Assembly (NCBI GenBank): GCA_004213025.1
Contig: SHBC01000027.1
Span: forward strand, 1-11,664
From: SAR116 cluster bacterium
Lineage (GTDB): Bacteria > Pseudomonadota > Alphaproteobacteria > Puniceispirillales > Puniceispirillaceae
DNA length: 11,664 bases
Reading direction: 5' to 3'
Shown here: positions 8,211 through 11,664 of the stretch, piece after piece
Layout of the letters: the number at the start of each line of letters is the position of its first letter
Position numbering within the stretch: the first letter of the stretch is position 1
Program-made: the position numbers and the translations under genes
The notes under the pieces: model-generated
Told to the model about the DNA's origin: nothing
What the model saw: the letters and a program-made list of their open reading frames with translations, nothing else
Database searches by the model: none

Positions 8211-8384
8211 TCATCTGCGGAAGATCAGAAGCCTGATGATGCGAAGCACCGCCCCGATCAGAATCTGGCGGACAAAGGGGTGGCGCGTGATGGCGGTCAC
8301 GCGCGCGCGCAATCTTGGAGCCAGGCGCATCACCAGCAGCGCGACCGCTACAGCGAGAAGAATGAGAATGATTATACGCAGCAT
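8211..8384 (-). CDS. Small membrane protein, unknown function (57 residues)
   Basis: I do not recognise this protein. It begins MLRIIILILLAVAVALLVMR, a strong single transmembrane segment at residues 2-19. A basic middle follows (LAPRLRARVTAITRHP), then a second amphipathic or hydrophobic stretch (ILIGAVLRIIRLLIF, 41-55) with two terminal arginines. The alternation of hydrophobic and arginine-rich parts suits a small inner-membrane protein with a cytoplasmic basic region. GGAG is only 1 nt from the ATG, so initiation is not well supported; GGGAGGA is about 15 nt upstream. A 95-codon frame (8167-8454) overlaps it in another phase and begins with a plausible N-terminus (MNSGKVVNINQVRIKRED), but turns His/Ser/Arg/Cys-rich within the overlap. 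Its position between two metabolic genes on the same strand suggests it may share their transcript. Confidence 0.5.
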   Translation of the reverse strand: MLRIIILILLAVAVALLVMRLAPRLRARVTAITRHPFVRQILIGAVLRIIRLLIFRR

Positions 8385-8554
8385 GCTCCGGTTCCGCGGG
8401 GTCCTCCCGCTTGATCCTAACCTGGTTGATATTCACCACCTTACCGGAATTCATGCCTATAGGGACTCACGGCATTGGCCGGGACGATGGCTTTATTCTA
8501 TCACCCCCATCAGCGCCAAGGCATCGCCCTATTCAGCGCCGTGTCATCCGGCAT

Positions 8555-8566
8555 GGCAGATCTGCC
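8555..8566. repeat. Perfect 12-bp palindrome after the dioxygenase stop
   Basis: GGCAGATCTGCC reads the same on both strands and begins 4 nt downstream of the dioxygenase stop codon. It could be a protein-binding site or form a short hairpin; there is no T-tract to make it a terminator. Confidence 0.6.
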
Positions 8567-8570
8567 TCCC

Positions 8571-9716
8571 TCACCCCGCATCCACAGCTTCACTCAGGAC
8601 ACGGTAGCGCGACATCAGCGAATCCCGATCAGCATAACATCCCTGAAGCCAGCGATGTCCGGAGCCGCCATAGGCCTTGCGGGCGTGCAGGACGCGGGTG
8701 TTGTCGACAACAAAACATTCGCCTGGCGCAAGCCGGAAACTCACCTCCATGGCCGGATCGTCGATGATCTCGCCAAGCCGCCGATAGGCGTCATAATAGG
8801 TCTGCATCGCCGCGAACGGTATGTCGGTCAGGGCGGCGGCGGAGCGGTTGTTGAAACGGATTCCGACCAGCTCTCCATCCGGTGCCAGTTCAATCATCGG
8901 GCGCCGGGCGACAAGCCTTGTATCGGCACCGCCAGCATATTCGAACCGCGCGCAATGATCGGCCAGAACGTCAAACCAGGCCGGATTCTCGTCACGCAAC
9001 CGCCGCGCCGCGGCAAAGCCGTCAACAACCATATTGTCACCGCCGGCGGCCGAACTTTCGAGGCAGTAGAGAATCTGGATGGTCGGCACCGGGTCGCGAT
9101 ATGGATTGTCGGTATGCGCCTGCAGCGCCAGCCCGGTATAGGCAAGGTTGGTCGGGTTGATCTCGGTGCGAACCTCGAACTGCCGCCCGTAATTTGTCTC
9201 GCGCACATAGCCGAACAGATCGACCACCTTCATCAGCGCGCCATCCTCGACCGGCCCGCCCGACATATGCGCAAAGCCGTATTTCACCAGATCGCCAAGC
9301 CAGTCGCGAAGCGCCGCCTGATCCTGCCGCAGATTTTCAAAACGTGCCGTCGGCAATGCGGTGGTCAGTGCCGAGCCCCAGCACGCCACCTCATCCGGCA
9401 GCCAGCCACGCGCCGGCGCCGGGCCCGCGCGGTCATAGCGATGCGCCATCAGCCAGTGCGGGTCATAGGTGATTGGCGCCGGATCATTCGAGAACGTCAC
9501 CTCGATGCCTGCCCGGTTGACCGCAACGCCGGTAATCGCAAGATCGGCCGGAATGTCGGACAAGGTGATCAGCCGCTGGCCATTGCCGGGCGCGCGCGTC
9601 GCCTCATCCCACGCATTGTCGCGAAGCCAGACAGCGTGGAATCTGGCGCGGTTTCCGGTGTCATGATCGGTCAGGGTCAGACATTGTCCATCATCGCTGA
9701 GTGTTGATTCAAACAT
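8571..9716 (-). CDS. Gamma-butyrobetaine hydroxylase-like Fe(II)/2-oxoglutarate dioxygenase (TauD/TfdA fold)
   Basis: A 381-residue protein with the two-part layout of the gamma-butyrobetaine/trimethyllysine hydroxylase family: a small N-terminal domain (about 8-95) and a double-stranded beta-helix oxygenase domain (about 125-370). The iron triad is His201 and Asp203 in QAHTDNPYRDP, and His344 in NTRVLHARKAY. Arg355 in HRWLQGCY is placed to hold 2-oxoglutarate. VRETNYGRQFEVR (171-183) is a typical family block. Known members hydroxylate trimethylammonium substrates such as gamma-butyrobetaine; a phosphonate-degrading relative (TmpA) uses 2-trimethylaminoethylphosphonate and cannot be excluded. 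No TmpB-like HD hydrolase is seen in the window. The cysteine cluster that binds zinc in the N-terminal domain of animal BBOX is absent (WLRDNAWDEATR). The start is secured by AGGAGG, 6 nt away. The gene lies 11 nt after the EamA gene. Confidence 0.9.
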   Translation of the reverse strand: MFESTLSDDGQCLTLTDHDTGNRARFHAVWLRDNAWDEATRAPGNGQRLITLSDIPADLAITGVAVNRAGIEVTFSNDPAPITYDPHWLMAHRYDRAGPAPARGWLPDEVACWGSALTTALPTARFENLRQDQAALRDWLGDLVKYGFAHMSGGPVEDGALMKVVDLFGYVRETNYGRQFEVRTEINPTNLAYTGLALQAHTDNPYRDPVPTIQILYCLESSAAGGDNMVVDGFAAARRLRDENPAWFDVLADHCARFEYAGGADTRLVARRPMIELAPDGELVGIRFNNRSAAALTDIPFAAMQTYYDAYRRLGEIIDDPAMEVSFRLAPGECFVVDNTRVLHARKAYGGSGHRWLQGCYADRDSLMSRYRVLSEAVDAG

Positions 9717-9722
9717 GACAGA

Positions 9723-9728
9723 CCTCCT
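9723..9728 (-). promoter_or_regulatory. Ribosome binding site of the dioxygenase, touching the upstream stop codon
   Basis: AGGAGG on the minus strand lies 6 nt before ATG 9716 and overlaps the edge of the EamA stop codon (9728-9730). This arrangement points to translational coupling of transporter and dioxygenase. Confidence 0.75.
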
Positions 9729-10624
9729 CAGGCTGTGTTGCGAAGACGTGACAGATGACGTTCCCGAAGCATGATGATGATACCAGCCCCGACGATAAAC
9801 AGAATACCGGGGAACAGATCATCAAACGGGGCCTCGGCAAAGAACAGCCATCCAAGGGCAAAGGACACCGGAATGCCGAAATATTCGAATGGCGAGACGC
9901 TGCTGGGATCGGCCAGCCTGTAGGCGATGGCCAGGCTGAGAACCCCGGTGCCGCCAAGCGCGCCCATGATCACGAACAGGCCGGCATCACCAAGATCGGC
10001 GATGGGAACGGGATCGACAAACAGGATCACCACCATCGTCGCCAGCGCGCAGGTGGCAATCTGCTGGCCGAACTGGATCGCCGCCGAGGGAATCTCCGGC
10101 GGATAGAATCTGACAAGGACACTGGAGGTCGCGTAGCAGAAGGCGGCAATCACCGGCAGCACCATGTAATGGGAAAAGCCATCCTGAAAGGGCTGCATGA
10201 TGGTCACCACCCCGGCAAAGCCCAGGAACACCGCGCCCCAGCGCCAGATTCCGATGCGATGCCCAAGAAATGGCACCGACAGCGCGGTGATGAACATCGG
10301 CCCGCTGAAGCCAAGCGCGCCGGCGGTGGCGAATTCAATTTTCGTCAGCGCCGTGTAGAAACATAATTGCGCCATCACCACCGAGGATGAGCGCACAAGG
10401 TTGATCAGGTGGAAACGCGGCCGGTTGATCCGCGGCAGGGCCGAAAACTGCCGGCTGTGCCAGAGCAGGATCAGCGCCGGAATGACGCCGAAGAAATTGC
10501 GAAGCGCGGCAATCTGCATGACCGGATAGCTGCCGCCAAGCATGCGGACAAGAATGCCCATCATGTCAAAGGCGAGGATGCCGACAAAAATGACACCGAT
10601 GGCAAGAAGCAGGTTTCGCGGCAT
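9728..10624 (-). CDS. EamA/DMT-family transporter (about 10 membrane helices)
   Basis: A 298-residue inner-membrane protein with two EamA repeats, the usual length for the family. The first helix spans about residues 5-28 (LLLAIGVIFVGILAFDMMGIL) and is followed by the pattern MQIAALRNFFGVIP (36-49), typical of DMT members whose first repeat contains an Arg-Asn pair. The C-terminal repeat includes SVSPFEYFGIPVSFALGWLF, a usual helix 9 region, and the tail is basic (RERHLSRLR), indicating a cytoplasmic end. It is unlike the plus-strand EamA protein in sequence, so the two are not a recent duplication. Being 11 nt upstream of the dioxygenase gene, it may carry that enzyme's substrate or product, which is an inference from position. 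GAGG lies 6 nt before the ATG. It begins 53 nt after the thiolase stop. Confidence 0.9.
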   Translation of the reverse strand: MPRNLLLAIGVIFVGILAFDMMGILVRMLGGSYPVMQIAALRNFFGVIPALILLWHSRQFSALPRINRPRFHLINLVRSSSVVMAQLCFYTALTKIEFATAGALGFSGPMFITALSVPFLGHRIGIWRWGAVFLGFAGVVTIMQPFQDGFSHYMVLPVIAAFCYATSSVLVRFYPPEIPSAAIQFGQQIATCALATMVVILFVDPVPIADLGDAGLFVIMGALGGTGVLSLAIAYRLADPSSVSPFEYFGIPVSFALGWLFFAEAPFDDLFPGILFIVGAGIIIMLRERHLSRLRNTA

Positions 10625-10677
10625 ATGTGGCCTCGTCCGGGCTATGGACCGGCCCCACTATGCCAGCATCCGGCGCG

Positions 10678-11664
10678 TCAGTATATCTCGAACAATCCGG
10701 CAGCGCCCATGCCGCCACCAATGCACATTGACACAACGCCCAGCCTGGCGCCGCGGCGATGCCCTTCGATCAGGAGATGTCCGGCAAGGCGCGCACCGGT
10801 CATGCCGTAGGGGTGGCCAACCGCAATCGCCCCGCCAGAGACGTTGTATTTCTGCGGATCAATGCCAAGCCTGTCGCGGCAATAGAGAACCTGCGAGGCA
10901 AAGGCCTCGTTCAATTCCCACAGATCAATATCCTCAACCGTCAGACCATGCGCGGCGAGAAGCTTCGGCACGGCGAAGACAGGGCCGATTCCCATCTCTT
11001 CGGGATCGCATCCCGCCACGGCGACGCCGCGCAACGCGCCAAGCGGCGACAGGCCGCGCCGCTCTGCCTCATCCGCGCCCATCACCAGCATGGCCGAAGC
11101 GCCATCCGACAATTGCGATGCGTTGCCGGCGGTGATGAACTGGCCCTCGGCAATCTGCTGGCCATCCTTGAAGACAGGCTGCAGGGTCTGCAGTCCTTCA
11201 AGGTTTGTCGAGGGCCGGACACCCTCATCAGCTTCCAGCGTCACTTCATGATCGCTGATCTCGCCGGTCTCGCGGTCCTTGACCTTCATCACCGTGGACA
11301 GCGGCACGATCTCGGCATCAAAGTGGCCTTCTGCCTGCGCGGCGGCGGTACGGCGGTGGGATTCAACCGCATACTCATCCTGCGCCAGCCTCGACACGCC
11401 ATAGCGCGCGGCGACAATTTCGGCGGTTTCCAGCATTGTCATATAGACATCAGGCCGGCTCGTCTCGATCAACGGGTCGACAAGCCTGTCGATATTCATC
11501 TTCGGGGTCTGCACCAGCGAGACCGACTCCACCCCACCGGCGACGCCGATGTCAATCTCGCCAGTCCGCACCTGATTGGCAATGATCGAAAGCGCCATCA
11601 GACCGGATGAACATTGCCTGTCCACGGTCATGCCCGGAACCGAGGTTGGCAGGCCGGCCCTGAT
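10678..11664 (-). CDS. Thiolase (acetyl-CoA acetyltransferase family), N-terminus missing
   Basis: The frame enters at the right edge and runs 328 residues to the stop; about 60 N-terminal residues of a typical thiolase of around 390 are missing. All catalytic residues are visible, numbered from the first visible codon: the nucleophile Cys18 in [13 protein letters not shown] (252-256), His284 in [14 protein letters not shown], and the second Cys314 in SMCIGGGMG. The enzyme condenses or cleaves 3-oxoacyl-CoA, for example acetoacetyl-CoA to two acetyl-CoA. Chain-length preference cannot be told from the sequence. The protein ends GAAGLFEIY, a normal thiolase terminus. It is the first of a probable minus-strand transcript with the EamA and dioxygenase genes, though the 53-nt gap leaves room for a separate promoter. 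Confidence 0.93.
   Translation of the reverse strand: MRAGLPTSVPGMTVDRQCSSGLMALSIIANQVRTGEIDIGVAGGVESVSLVQTPKMNIDRLVDPLIETSRPDVYMTMLETAEIVAARYGVSRLAQDEYAVESHRRTAAAQAEGHFDAEIVPLSTVMKVKDRETGEISDHEVTLEADEGVRPSTNLEGLQTLQPVFKDGQQIAEGQFITAGNASQLSDGASAMLVMGADEAERRGLSPLGALRGVAVAGCDPEEMGIGPVFAVPKLLAAHGLTVEDIDLWELNEAFASQVLYCRDRLGIDPQKYNVSGGAIAVGHPYGMTGARLAGHLLIEGHRRGARLGVVSMCIGGGMGAAGLFEIY

Larger units (their letters stand above)
8095..8570. other. 476-nt gap between the two metabolic blocks
   Basis: Apart from the small membrane-protein gene at 8211-8384, no known gene is visible. Directly after the dioxygenase stop lies the palindrome GGCAGATCTGCC (8555-8566). The stretch 8095-8210, upstream of the flavoenzyme, has an AT-rich TATATTA on the minus strand that could be part of a promoter, but no matching -35 element is clear. 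Confidence 0.5.

Noticed and set aside
8281..8310. Inverted repeat GCGTGA/TCACGC
   Set aside because: It lies inside the small coding frame in GC-rich DNA, has no T-tract and is short enough to occur by chance.
8475..9707. Long plus-strand frame (410 codons) opposite the dioxygenase
   Set aside because: Long antisense frame caused by codon bias in GC-rich DNA; the minus-strand frame has a full iron-binding triad and a strong ribosome binding site.

Overview
The window looks like part of a chromosome from a GC-rich, probably marine alphaproteobacterium. A SAR116-like or Rhodospirillales-like relative is my guess from the gene mix and codon use; no rRNA, tRNA or other marker gene is present to confirm it. 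I see no phage genes, transposases, CRISPR arrays or RNA genes.

Layout. (1) Positions 1-2264, minus strand: the N-terminal 754 residues of a subtilisin-family (S8) serine protease with a lipoprotein signal, a ten-glycine tether and a complete catalytic Asp/His/Asn/Ser set. Its C-terminus lies off the left edge. It resembles the NalP class of lipid-anchored autotransporter proteases. The middle of its catalytic domain is much poorer in GC than the rest of the window. (2) Positions 2265-2488: a divergent intergenic region with a perfect 12-bp inverted repeat on the protease start codon. (3) Positions 2489-3445, plus strand: a ten-helix EamA/DMT transporter, the only plus-strand gene. It converges on the next block across a 10-bp tandem repeat. 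(4) Positions 3472-8094, minus strand: FAD-dependent dimethylglycine/sarcosine-dehydrogenase-like enzyme, then an MmgE/PrpD-family protein, then an enoyl-CoA hydratase/isomerase, with gaps of 31 and 17 nt, so very likely one transcript. (5) Positions 8095-8570: a 476-nt gap that holds one likely small membrane protein (57 residues). (6) Positions 8571-11664, minus strand: thiolase (N-terminus off the right edge), EamA/DMT transporter, and a gamma-butyrobetaine-hydroxylase-like Fe(II)/2-oxoglutarate dioxygenase. The last two are 11 nt apart.

How the genes may work together: the dioxygenase family acts on trimethylammonium compounds, the flavoenzyme family demethylates N-methyl glycines into tetrahydrofolate, and the thiolase, crotonase and PrpD-family enzymes process acyl-CoA or small carboxylate intermediates. 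Together with two small-metabolite transporters they suggest a catabolic region for quaternary-amine or betaine-like compounds. Parts needed for a known complete route, such as carnitine dehydrogenase or a betaine demethylase, are not in the window, so this remains an inference. I found no strong evidence of a wholly new system. The most unusual items are the mosaic lipid-anchored protease with its hairpin-covered start and the small membrane protein gene between the two metabolic blocks.
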